This document shows positions 34,551 through 42,913 of a stretch of 64,000 nucleotides of DNA, piece by piece. Both the position numbers and the translations under genes were made by a program. Every line of letters begins with the position of its first letter. Within the stretch, counting starts at the first letter, position 1. Location of the stretch: NCBI GenBank assembly GCA_035461245.1, contig DATHVP010000115.1, positions 1-64,000 of the forward strand. The letters run 5' to 3'. Source of the DNA: SH-MAG3 sp035461245 (GTDB lineage: Bacteria; Gemmatimonadota; Gemmatimonadetes; Longimicrobiales; RSA9). Below the pieces are notes generated by a model. That model was not told where the DNA came from. It ran no database searches and saw nothing but the letters and a program-made list of their open reading frames with translations.

Positions 34551-35183
34551 CTACAGCCCGTTGGCGTAGTTGATGAACTTGAAGAGGCCGTCGCGTTCCA
34601 GGACCTGGCCGAACAGTGACACGTCGCCAGTCCCCCGCTCCGCATCCCGGATACTGACGACGCAGTTCCCATGGATCCGGTTGGGCCCCTCCACCGTCAC
34701 GTTGTCGCACGACCACGCGTGCCAGCCCAGATCCCTGCCACCAAAACGCTCCAGCGCCCGGTTCAGGCCCCGGGACCCGTAGTTCTCAAGCTGGAACCAC
34801 ACCAGCTGCGGCGCCATCTCATACGGTCGCTCCGTGAACCGGCTGTGGGGATAGTACAGGTCTATGAACTCGGCGGGGGTGATCATCATCGCATCCAGCT
34901 CCCTGCCGTCCCGGGACTCGAGGGCGGCCATGAACCGCTGCACCAGACCGGCCATGTCGCCGGAGCCACCACTGAGTTCGGTGGCCCGGGCCGGCAGCTC
35001 CGCGCGGAAGCGCTGGATTTCCTCGGCTATGGGGAACACGCTGTCCACGTGGGCCGGCGTGTGCTCCGCCGCGGCCAGCGCCGTGCCGTCTGTGTCTGTG
35101 TCCGCCCGCGTGCATGCAGTACCTGCAACCACGCCCGCAAGTATCGCCGACACGGTGGTGAGCAATCTTCCTGTAAGCGACAT
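34551..35183 (-). CDS. Lipoprotein next to the Pho regulators
   Basis: A 210-residue lipoprotein with lipobox AGTAC (Cys24). The body has a helical first part and a SnoaL-like or NTF2-like second part (MITPAEFIDLYYPHSRFTE, CDNVTVEGPNRIHGNCVVSI, FGQVLERDGLFKFINYANG), though the family is not certain. ATG 35183 is chosen; an upstream start at 35204 has no advantage. It lies between phoB and the beta-helix gene on the same strand. Confidence 0.7.
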   Translation of the reverse strand: MSLTGRLLTTVSAILAGVVAGTACTRADTDTDGTALAAAEHTPAHVDSVFPIAEEIQRFRAELPARATELSGGSGDMAGLVQRFMAALESRDGRELDAMMITPAEFIDLYYPHSRFTERPYEMAPQLVWFQLENYGSRGLNRALERFGGRDLGWHAWSCDNVTVEGPNRIHGNCVVSIRDAERGTGDVSLFGQVLERDGLFKFINYANGL

Positions 35184-35210
35184 TCCGCATCCTCGTCGAT
35201 TCAACGTGGA

Positions 35211-35236
35211 GGCCGGCGCGCACGTGCGCGCCGGCC
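35211..35236. repeat. 26-bp perfect palindrome
   Basis: GGCCGGCGCGCAC followed directly by GTGCGCGCCGGCC. No T run follows, so it is not an obvious terminator. It lies between the two lipoprotein genes. Confidence 0.9.
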
Positions 35237-35247
35237 GCTGCCCGGCA

Positions 35248-35283
35248 CCGCCAGCCGCAATGCGACTGCCCTGCGGCTGGCGG
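35248..35283 (-). terminator. Hairpin after the beta-helix lipoprotein gene
   Basis: A 12-bp stem CCGCCAGCCGCA/TGCGGCTGGCGG with a 12-base loop, 10 bases downstream of the gene's stop. The T run is weak. Confidence 0.5.
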
Positions 35284-35292
35284 AATCCTGTC

Positions 35293-37041
35293 CTAGTTGC
35301 GGGCGTAGCTCGTCCAGCCCGTCCACCACTGCTCGCCCCCCGGCGCTGCCGCGCCGCGATAGCTGGTGGGCGTCACGGCACTGTTGGGTGCGCCGTTGCC
35401 CGTGGTGGCGTTGCGGAGCTGCTGCGGCAGCCCGCTGAAATCGTCCAGGCCACCCGCGGCGATGGGCGAGCCCGCCGCCGGACGCCAGTCGAAACTCGAA
35501 CCGGTCGCGCCCAGTGTGCTCGCCGGCAGCGCCGCGAACAGGTTGCCCGCAGCCACGCCGCCCAGCTCCAGGCCATTGGCCGCCAGGTCCAGCGCGAACT
35601 GGTGGCTTTCGGGATTCGACCCCGCCGTGGTCGGCGCCTGGAACACGCCGTTGCCGCCCACCTGCGAGAAATAGATGTTGCGGATCCGGAGGTTCCCCTC
35701 GTCATGACGGGCCATGGTCTGGGCACCTCGCAGGCTGATGCCCTCGCGGGACACGCGCGTGATGACCCCGTTCACGTACAGGCCGCCCGTGCCGCGGCGG
35801 AGCATCATGCCATAGTTGCCGCCGGTGGTCTCCCACGCGCCCTGCGGCGCGCCGACCAGCGTGAAGTTGGCGAATACCGGCACCGTGTAGGGCTGCGACG
35901 CGCTGCGGTTGGCATCACCGGCTGCACAGTTCTCCGCCCAGCAGCCGTCGTTCTCGATCATCTGCGGGTCCGACGCCACGCCGCCGGCCAGGCCCGGCCG
36001 GGCCTCGGGACGGATGGACTGGAACGCGATGAGGAACTGGTTGCGCCCGATGTAGCCTTCCGACGCGTCGAAATGGTCGTCAGCCGACTCATAGGAGACC
36101 AGGTACTTGCTGTTGACGGCGCCGCCGAACCATTCGAAGGAATCGTCCAGGCCCTGGAGCACCTGCACGTACTCGATGGTCGTGCCAGCGCCCACCGCCG
36201 CCATGGTCAGGCTGTTCAATTCCTCGTTCGGCGCCGTGGGATAGCCGGCAAACTCGATGCGGACGAATCGCAGTACGCCGCTGTTGTCGTTGTTGTCGGT
36301 CCCGCCGTTGTAGAACTGGGGTGGGTTGATGCTGGCCGGCGTGCCGGTGCCCTCGATCTGCGTGGCGCCGCTGCGGTTGATGATGCCGTTGCCGATGATG
36401 ATGACGCCGCCCCAGTCGCCCGGCTGCCTCATGCCTGCCGGCCGCTCGGAGGTGAACACGATGGGCTGTTCCCGGGTGCCCTCAGCCATGATCCGTGCGC
36501 CACGCAGTATGAACAGTGACGAACCCGGCACCTCGAAGTCGCCGACGATCTTCGTGCCCGGCTGGATGGTGAGTGTCGCACCATTCGCCACCTTGATGAA
36601 GCCGGACAGGACGTATGTCGTATCCGCGTGGAACGTCCGGTTGCTGGTGATGTCCTGCGTAACGACACTGAAGATCTCGTCCGGCACGGTCGCCAGCGCC
36701 GATGGGTTGCTGGGCGGGCTCCGCCGATCGCCATTCACCGCGGTGATCCGGAACCGGTACTGCTCGCCCGTGGTGAGTCCGGCCGCGTCATATGACCCGG
36801 TGTTGGAACTGCCGTGAGCGCTGAACGAGCCCTGCCCCTGTGCCACCTCCACGTCGTACGAGGTCGCGCCCTGGACCTCGTCCCAGGTGACCCGCAGCGC
36901 CGTCCTCGAGAGCGCCCGCGCCTCCACGTTCGTCGGGCTGGCCAGCTGCTGGGGCTCCGGGGCGGTGGTGGAATCGTCACATGCCGCGGCAGTCAGTGCG
37001 CCGAGCAGGACCAGTGTGCGGAACTTGCGATCGATGATCAT
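35293..37041 (-). CDS. Fn3 and beta-helix surface lipoprotein
   Basis: A 582-residue lipoprotein: lipobox LTAAAC (Cys21); a fibronectin type III domain at about 35-120 (SPTNVEARALSRTALRVTWD... YRFRITAVNG); then a right-handed parallel beta-helix region at about 140-480 rich in Gly/Asn turns, with long loops (SYESADDHFDASEGYIGRNQ). A pair of Cys lies in CWAENC. The C terminus is a Gly/Ala-rich region. Such proteins often bind polymers or sit over a TonB receptor. The receptor gene is next upstream, and a Pho-like pair lies between them, so a role in uptake under phosphate limitation is inferred. Confidence 0.75.
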   Translation of the reverse strand: MIIDRKFRTLVLLGALTAAACDDSTTAPEPQQLASPTNVEARALSRTALRVTWDEVQGATSYDVEVAQGQGSFSAHGSSNTGSYDAAGLTTGEQYRFRITAVNGDRRSPPSNPSALATVPDEIFSVVTQDITSNRTFHADTTYVLSGFIKVANGATLTIQPGTKIVGDFEVPGSSLFILRGARIMAEGTREQPIVFTSERPAGMRQPGDWGGVIIIGNGIINRSGATQIEGTGTPASINPPQFYNGGTDNNDNSGVLRFVRIEFAGYPTAPNEELNSLTMAAVGAGTTIEYVQVLQGLDDSFEWFGGAVNSKYLVSYESADDHFDASEGYIGRNQFLIAFQSIRPEARPGLAGGVASDPQMIENDGCWAENCAAGDANRSASQPYTVPVFANFTLVGAPQGAWETTGGNYGMMLRRGTGGLYVNGVITRVSREGISLRGAQTMARHDEGNLRIRNIYFSQVGGNGVFQAPTTAGSNPESHQFALDLAANGLELGGVAAGNLFAALPASTLGATGSSFDWRPAAGSPIAAGGLDDFSGLPQQLRNATTGNGAPNSAVTPTSYRGAAAPGGEQWWTGWTSYARN

Positions 37042-37119
37042 GGCTTCTTCTGCACCCGATGTCTGTAGGAAAGAGGAACGTCAGTCCGACACCGCAAGAA
37101 AACGCCGCTGGATAACGAA

Positions 37120-37147
37120 ACGAGCCTGTGACGCATCACAGGCTCGT
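37120..37147 (-). terminator. 12-bp perfect hairpin downstream of the TonB receptor gene
   Basis: ACGAGCCTGTGA and TCACAGGCTCGT pair around CGCA. On minus it is followed by TTCGTTATCC. It lies 83 bases after the receptor stop. The same bases (37129-37150) contain GTTAC and GTGAT units 11 bases apart on minus, so it could also serve as a Pho box for the next gene. Confidence 0.55.
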
Positions 37148-37229
37148 AACAATGCAGACCCGTCTCGATTGCCTCGTGGCCTCGCGGCGCGCGACGTCAC
37201 GGCTCGCCGCGCCGCCGGCGCCCGGTCAC

Positions 37230-39950
37230 CTACGGCTGCCAGGACAGGCCCAGTGACATGCTCCGGCCGGAACGGTAGTACGTCCGCTGCAGTTCGCCCT
37301 GCTTCACCTCGTATGGCGAGTCGAGCAGGTTCTTCAGGTCCAGCTTGCCGTTCATGCCACCCGGTACCGGGAACCGGAGCGACACGTCCAGTGTCGGGCG
37401 AGGCTGTTCGACCATGTCCAGGACAGTCTGCCCTGAGGGCCGGGCATTGATGATCCGCTCGCCGACCACGTTGAACAGGACCGTGGCGCTGGTCCCGCCA
37501 CCCGGCGCGGCCCACGTCACCCCCGTGTTCACCACGTACGGCGCCTGCCCCGTCATGCGTCGCTTCGGATCGCCCTCCGTGCCCGTGGTCACCTCGCTCT
37601 TCATGAGTGTCGCGTTGGCGAACACTGACAGCACATCCAGCCGTTGCGCGATGAAGGACAGGTTGCGCATGGCCTCCACCTCGAGGCCGTAGTTCACCGC
37701 GCTTTCCGCGTTCTGGAACCACAGCGAGTTCGTACCGGACCGGCCCTGGTAACGCGGCTCGATGGGATCCTGGAACCGCTTCGCGAACACTGCCACCGCC
37801 AGCATCTCGCCGGAGCGCGGATAGTGTTCCCACCGCACGTCGTAATTCTGGATCAGCGTGCGCCTCAGGTCCGGGTTGCCGCAGCGCTGCTCCTCACCCA
37901 GCCCGGCCCGGTAGCAGATGGGTGCGATCTCCCGGTATTCGGGACGGGCGAGGGTCCGGGACGCCGAGATGCGGAGCTTCTGTGTTTCCGTCAGGTCGAT
38001 GTTCAGCGCGGCGGAGGGCAGCACGTCGGTGAACGACGGGGTGGCCGTGCCTTCACTGCCGAGCACGTCCTGGTAGGCGACCTCCAGTTCCGATCGCTCG
38101 ACCCGTGCACCACCCACGAACCCGATGCGCGGTGTCAGGGCCAGCTCCACCATGCCGAAGCCGGCAGCCAGGCGATCGGCCGCGCCGTAGTTTCCACCGG
38201 CGTTGAAGATGCCGAGCTCGAACAGGCGATCGTCGTCGGCGGTGTAGCGGCCATCGAAGATCTGCTCCGGCGACAGCTGCCAGCGCGGATCGTCCGCCGC
38301 CCACTCCCGGCTGCGAATGGCGAAGCCCGTGTCATACGCATCGCGGTCAACAGCACGGTACAGCCCGCCGAACCGTAGTGCCGAACGGCCACTGCCCAGG
38401 TCCATGCGGTACTCGGCCGAACCTTCCAGTGCGCTCTCCGTCAGGCCGCCGTAGGCCCGGAACGCGCCCTCCTGGTTGTACCACGTCGGCTGGTCCGGGT
38501 CCAGCCAGGTCACGAACTCCGAGCGGTCGGGCTCCTGCCGTGACACCGCCGAGGTCGTGACGCCCCATTCGAGACGGTGGCCGCGGCTGAGCTGGTGCTG
38601 CATCTGGAGCTGGTGCGAGCGCACGGAGCGCTCCACATAGCGGAGCCTCTCGATGCGGATGTTGGTGCCGTGATTCTCGTAGAAGCCCGTCTCCAGCCGA
38701 GCCTCGTTGTCCATGGTTCGGTTGTAGCTGTTGTTCAGCGAGATCCGGCTGTGAGTACCCAGCAGCGCGCTCAGGTTGAGCAGCCCGCCGGCGAGTGCAC
38801 TCTGCCGCCCCGTCACCCCCTGGTACCGATCCCCTTCCACATTCTCCCGCACACCGTCCAGATTCGCCTCATCAGCCAGCGAGTACGTCGCTGACAGCAG
38901 GTAGCCGACATCATGGCCCAGCACGGCGTCCGTGCCGCCCAGCGAGGCGCCCACCGAAGAGCCCGGCAGGCCCCGCCGGTCCTCCGCCGACCACGCGTTA
39001 CGCATGGCGTCCACCATTGCGTTTGTCTGCGGCCCCGGCTGGGGCCGGCGCGTGTCCCGGACCACGTCGGGCAGCGCCCGCGGGCCCGTGGCACCGGCGT
39101 ACCACTCGCCACCCGTACGCGGCGCCATGGGCAGCAGCCGTCCCGTTGCCGCGCTGTTCACACTCTGTGAGACGGAGACCGTCAATTGACGCGTGCCCGG
39201 GTATTCCCGCGTCCGGATGTCCACCTGCGCGCCGCTGAAATCGCCGGGCAGGTTCGGGGTAAAGGTCTTCGACGTCGTGATCTGCTGCAGCAGTCCCGCC
39301 GGGAACAGGTCCAGCGGGACCATCTTCCGTTCCGGCTCGGGGCTCGGGATGCGGGCCCCGTTCAGAGACGTCGTCGTGTAGCGCTCGCCGAGCCCCCGCA
39401 CGAACACGTACTTGCCATCCTGCACCGTGACACCACTCACCCGCTGCACCGCCGCCGCCGCGTCGCCGTCGGGGCTGCGCGAGATCTGCTCCGACGAGAT
39501 GGCGCTCAGGATACCCGCGGCATTGCGCTGCGCATCCAGCGCACGATTGACGCTCCCCCGCTCGGCGGACGCCGTCACTTCGATGGCCATGAGTTCCAGG
39601 GCCGCGGCGTCCAGTGACACATCCTGCTGCGTCGCCGCCCCTGCGTTCACGACCACCCCGGTCACCGTCTTGGCGGCGTAGCCGATGGTCTGCGCCACAA
39701 TGGCGACCTCGCCAGTTGGCACGCTGCCCAGCGTGAACCTTCCGTCAATACCGGTTAATGTGCCGATGCCGGCGCCCGCCACCTCCACCATGACATTGGT
39801 CAGGCCCGCGCCCGTCTGGGCGTCAACGACCCGGCCCACAATGCGTCCTGTATCCTGCGCCGCCGTCGGCGACGCCACCGTCGCTGCGATGGCCGCCACG
39901 CCCGCCAGCGAGATCGCGCGCAGCCAGGTTCCCATCCAGTTGATTGTCAT
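37230..39950 (-). CDS. TonB-dependent outer-membrane receptor
   Basis: A 906-residue receptor. Signal peptide to PTAAQ, a carboxypeptidase-regulatory-like domain (about 35-115, GRIVGRVVDAQTGAGLTNVM), a plug (about 125-250) with VQDGKYVFVRGLGERYTTTS and the RIPSPEPERKMVPLDLFP motif, then a 22-strand barrel to the C terminus, ending LSWQP. The start ATG 39950 has AAGG upstream. A two-unit Pho box precedes it, and the beta-helix lipoprotein is next downstream. Such receptors import larger phosphate compounds or other scarce ligands; which one is unknown. Confidence 0.85.
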   Translation of the reverse strand: MTINWMGTWLRAISLAGVAAIAATVASPTAAQDTGRIVGRVVDAQTGAGLTNVMVEVAGAGIGTLTGIDGRFTLGSVPTGEVAIVAQTIGYAAKTVTGVVVNAGAATQQDVSLDAAALELMAIEVTASAERGSVNRALDAQRNAAGILSAISSEQISRSPDGDAAAAVQRVSGVTVQDGKYVFVRGLGERYTTTSLNGARIPSPEPERKMVPLDLFPAGLLQQITTSKTFTPNLPGDFSGAQVDIRTREYPGTRQLTVSVSQSVNSAATGRLLPMAPRTGGEWYAGATGPRALPDVVRDTRRPQPGPQTNAMVDAMRNAWSAEDRRGLPGSSVGASLGGTDAVLGHDVGYLLSATYSLADEANLDGVRENVEGDRYQGVTGRQSALAGGLLNLSALLGTHSRISLNNSYNRTMDNEARLETGFYENHGTNIRIERLRYVERSVRSHQLQMQHQLSRGHRLEWGVTTSAVSRQEPDRSEFVTWLDPDQPTWYNQEGAFRAYGGLTESALEGSAEYRMDLGSGRSALRFGGLYRAVDRDAYDTGFAIRSREWAADDPRWQLSPEQIFDGRYTADDDRLFELGIFNAGGNYGAADRLAAGFGMVELALTPRIGFVGGARVERSELEVAYQDVLGSEGTATPSFTDVLPSAALNIDLTETQKLRISASRTLARPEYREIAPICYRAGLGEEQRCGNPDLRRTLIQNYDVRWEHYPRSGEMLAVAVFAKRFQDPIEPRYQGRSGTNSLWFQNAESAVNYGLEVEAMRNLSFIAQRLDVLSVFANATLMKSEVTTGTEGDPKRRMTGQAPYVVNTGVTWAAPGGGTSATVLFNVVGERIINARPSGQTVLDMVEQPRPTLDVSLRFPVPGGMNGKLDLKNLLDSPYEVKQGELQRTYYRSGRSMSLGLSWQP

Positions 39951-40026
39951 TTGCCTTGCCAGTGTTGGAGACCTTCCCCGCCGCGCCCTGCACGGTGGCG
40001 CGAGCACGTTCAATCTGCGGCGGCTC

Positions 40027-40065
40027 GTTATCGGCCATCCCACGGGCCTGTAACGAACCCGTCAC
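40027..40065 (-). promoter_or_regulatory. Pho box and -10 upstream of the TonB receptor
   Basis: On minus, GTGACGGGTTC (40065-40055) and GTTACAGGCCC (40054-40044) are adjoining 11-mers. GATAAC at 40032-40027, 11 bases further on, is a plausible -10. The spacing matches the porin promoter. Confidence 0.6.
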
Positions 40066-40127
40066 ACCACCGACTGGCGCCGATGCCGTCCCGCGCGTAG
40101 ACTCGGGCGCGGAACCCCAGGGGGCAT

Positions 40128-41468
40128 ATGGCAGAACGAACCAGCATCGACATCGACGAGCTCCGCGAGGTCTGGTGGGTCCTCGCCGTGGAGGAGCGGC
40201 TGGAGGGCTTCCGTCTGCTGGACGGCGAGGAGGCGGAGGAGTTCTTCTCCGACCTTACGCCCAGGGACCAGGCCGAACTGCTGCTGGCAGTGCAGCCCCG
40301 TGAGCGGCGGATCCTGTTGCGCGCCCTCGCCCCCGACGACGCCGTGGACCTGCTCCAGGAACTGGACGACGATGAGCGGCGCGCCATGCTGGAGCTGCTG
40401 GACAACGCGACCCGGCGCGAGGTCTCCGTTCTCATGGCCTACGAGGAGGATGAGGCCGGTGGCCTCATGTCCTCCCGGTTCGCCCGAGTCCGTCCTGACA
40501 TGACCGTGGACCAGGCCGTCAGCTACCTCCGCAAGCAGGCCGTCGGCGGCGTCGAACTGGAGACCATCTACTACAGCTATGTCCTGGAGCCGGACCACCG
40601 GCTGGTGGGCATCGTCTCGTTCCGCGAACTCTTTGCCTCGCCCGGCGCCCGCCTCGTGCGCGACGTCATGCTCACCGAGTTCGTCGCCGTGCCCGAGGCC
40701 ATGGACCAGGAGGAAGTCGCCCGCATCTTCGCCGAGTACGACGTGCTGGCCCTACCCGTTGTGGACGATGACGGACGGATGAAGGGTATCGTCACCGTGG
40801 ACGACATCGTCGATGTCGTCGAGGAAGAAGCCACTGAGGACGCCCACAAGTTCGGCGGCCTGGCCGCCCTCGACCTGCCGTACCTGCGCACCGACTTCCT
40901 TGCCATCGTGAAGAAGCGCGCCGGCTGGCTCATCCTGCTGTTCCTCGGGGGCATGCTCACCGCCAACGCACTGGCCCAGTTCGAGGACAGCATCGCGCTG
41001 CTGCCGTTCCTCACCCTGTTCATACCGCTGATCATCGCCAGCGGCGGCAACTCAGGGTCCCAGGCCTCGACCCTCGTCATTCGCGCCATGGCCATGGACG
41101 AGGTACGCCTCAGGGACTGGTGGCGCGTCGCCCGGCGCGAGCTGGCCACCGGCCTGGCGCTGGGCACCGTACTCGGCGCCATCGGCTTTTTCCGCGTCGT
41201 GCTCTTCCCCGGCGAAACGGCGGCCTACGGCCCCAACGCGGTACCGCTGTTCGGCGTCACCATCGCCGTCAGCCTGCTGGGCGTCGTGCTCTTCGGCACC
41301 CTGGTCGGGTCCATGCTCCCGTTCGTCCTGCGCAAGGCCGGGCTCGACCCGGCCAGCGCCTCCGCGCCACTCGTCGCGACACTCGTGGACGTGAGCGGAC
41401 TCATTATCTATTTCGTTACGGCCGGCGTCATGCTGCGGGAGATCCTGCGAGGCATGGGCGGCGGCTGA
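40128..41468 (+). CDS. mgtE: Magnesium transporter MgtE
   Basis: A 446-residue Mg2+ channel-transporter. N-terminal superhelical domain (about 1-130, repeated DLTPRDQAELL-type helices), CBS pair (about 140-260, with acidic residues VVDDDG and EEEATED that bind Mg2+), a long plug helix and five membrane helices. The pore motif PLIIASGGNSGSQAS and the final PLVATLVDVSGLIIYF are typical. The ATG has a GGGG stretch upstream. It is divergent from the TonB receptor; no Mg-sensing riboswitch was seen in the 177-base gap. Confidence 0.95.
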   Translation: MAERTSIDIDELREVWWVLAVEERLEGFRLLDGEEAEEFFSDLTPRDQAELLLAVQPRERRILLRALAPDDAVDLLQELDDDERRAMLELLDNATRREVSVLMAYEEDEAGGLMSSRFARVRPDMTVDQAVSYLRKQAVGGVELETIYYSYVLEPDHRLVGIVSFRELFASPGARLVRDVMLTEFVAVPEAMDQEEVARIFAEYDVLALPVVDDDGRMKGIVTVDDIVDVVEEEATEDAHKFGGLAALDLPYLRTDFLAIVKKRAGWLILLFLGGMLTANALAQFEDSIALLPFLTLFIPLIIASGGNSGSQASTLVIRAMAMDEVRLRDWWRVARRELATGLALGTVLGAIGFFRVVLFPGETAAYGPNAVPLFGVTIAVSLLGVVLFGTLVGSMLPFVLRKAGLDPASASAPLVATLVDVSGLIIYFVTAGVMLREILRGMGGG

Positions 41469-41553
41469 GCAGCGCTGCGCTCTTCACCGTTGCGGGGCGG
41501 GTGATGAATGGGCGGTGATGATGACCGGGCGAACGCAATGCCGCCCGGGGCTC

Positions 41554-42807
41554 TCACGCGTCGGCTGATGCCGCGGCGTGTTCCGCGCACGCGGCGCGGA
41601 TCTCGTCCTCGGTCAGGACCTGCGACGTCCTCTTCGCCAACGCGAACACGTGCTCGGCCAGGCCCTCGTCCGAGGCGTCGTACCCGTGCTCGGCCAGCCA
41701 GTGCTTCACGTTGGACATGCCGCTGACGTGGCTGATGTCGATGCGCTGCTCCAGGCCGAACATGTCGGCGGGCACGCCCGAATAGACACGGTCCACCAGC
41801 CAGTCATCGCCCTTCTGCTTGGCCTTGATGATGGCCGCGGCGTGCACTCCCGTCCCCGTCCGGAACGCGTCCTCGCCGAAGCACGGGTAACTGGGGGCAA
41901 TGGGGACGCCCGTCGCCCTGGAGACGGCGTGCACGTAATCCGGCAGCTTCGACAGATCTACCTCGTGCATCCCCAGCAGCTTGAGGTTCACGAGCAGCAG
42001 GTCCATCTCCGTGTTGCCCACACGTTCGCCGATACCCAGCGCGGTGCCGTGCACCCGGTTCACGCCCGCCTCAATGGCCGCCAGCGTATTGGCGAGCCCG
42101 AGGCCCCGGTCCCGGTGCCCATGCCAGTCCACGGCGATGTCCCGGCCAGTGGGCGCAATGACCTCCTGGCGGATGAAGCGCACGAGCTGACGCACGCCTG
42201 CGGGCGTTGCGTGGCCCACGGTATCGGCCAGGCATATCCGGGTTGCGCCGCACTCGATGGCGAGGGTGTAGAGGGCCTTCAGCGTCTCGGGCCTGGCCCG
42301 GGTCGTGTCCTCCGTCACGTACATCACCCGCAGACCCTCGCCGGTGGCAAAGCGTACGGCGTCCTCCGTGGCCTTCAGCATCCGGTCCAGCGTCCAGTCC
42401 TCGGCGTACTGGCGGATGGGCGAGGACCCGATGAACGTGCACGCCTCGATGGGCACGCCGGTCTGGTGCGTGACACGGGCGATGGGCTCGATGTCCGCCC
42501 GGACCGTGCGAGCGGCACAGTTGGCCGTGATGGGCAGCCGGTTATCCGCAATCTCCCGGGCCAGGGCCAGGACGTCCGCCTCGGCCCGGGGCCCGGCGCC
42601 GGGCAGGCCGATGTCCGCGGTATGGATGCCCAGCTCGCACATCAGGTTGAGAATACGGATCTTGTCGGCGACGGACGGGTCCGTCACGGACGGGCACTGG
42701 AGGCCGTCCCGCAGCGTCTCGTCATCGAGCTCGACAGGTGGCAGCGTGCGGTAGTCCACAGCGTCGCCAGCCGAATTCCAGTCGTGGATCAGGTCCTGGT
42801 GGGGCAT
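41554..42807 (-). CDS. 2-isopropylmalate synthase-like acyltransferase
   Basis: A 417-residue DRE-TIM metallolyase-fold enzyme of the isopropylmalate/citramalate/homocitrate group. It carries LDDETLRDGLQ, the metal Asp motif, at the start of the barrel, then CTFIGSSPIRQ, and WHGHRDRGLGLANTLAAIEAG with GTALGIGERVGNTEMD. The C-terminal regulatory domain of full LeuA (over 500 residues) is missing, so it resembles the short homocitrate/methylthioalkylmalate type. ATG 42807 is preferred over an in-frame extension to 42975, which is proline- and arginine-rich. A strong promoter precedes it. The exact 2-oxo acid is unknown. Confidence 0.78.
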   Translation of the reverse strand: MPHQDLIHDWNSAGDAVDYRTLPPVELDDETLRDGLQCPSVTDPSVADKIRILNLMCELGIHTADIGLPGAGPRAEADVLALAREIADNRLPITANCAARTVRADIEPIARVTHQTGVPIEACTFIGSSPIRQYAEDWTLDRMLKATEDAVRFATGEGLRVMYVTEDTTRARPETLKALYTLAIECGATRICLADTVGHATPAGVRQLVRFIRQEVIAPTGRDIAVDWHGHRDRGLGLANTLAAIEAGVNRVHGTALGIGERVGNTEMDLLLVNLKLLGMHEVDLSKLPDYVHAVSRATGVPIAPSYPCFGEDAFRTGTGVHAAAIIKAKQKGDDWLVDRVYSGVPADMFGLEQRIDISHVSGMSNVKHWLAEHGYDASDEGLAEHVFALAKRTSQVLTEDEIRAACAEHAAASADA

Positions 42808-42837
42808 CAAACCTCGCACGGGAAGGCAGTCTGTCGC

Positions 42838-42867
42838 ATTATGGACACCTTTCGGCGACCTTGTCAA
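42838..42867 (-). promoter_or_regulatory. Promoter of the LeuA-like gene
   Basis: On minus TTGACA (42867-42862), an 18-base spacer and CATAAT (42843-42838), 31 bases before the ATG. Confidence 0.75.
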
Positions 42868-42913
42868 ACATGGCAACGACCGCACTGGCAGCGCTGGCAC
42901 AGGGGGCCGCAGG

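Noticed and set aside
39951..40127. Mg-sensing riboswitch before mgtE
   Set aside because: The gap is short and no conserved M-box or ykkC-like helices were recognised.
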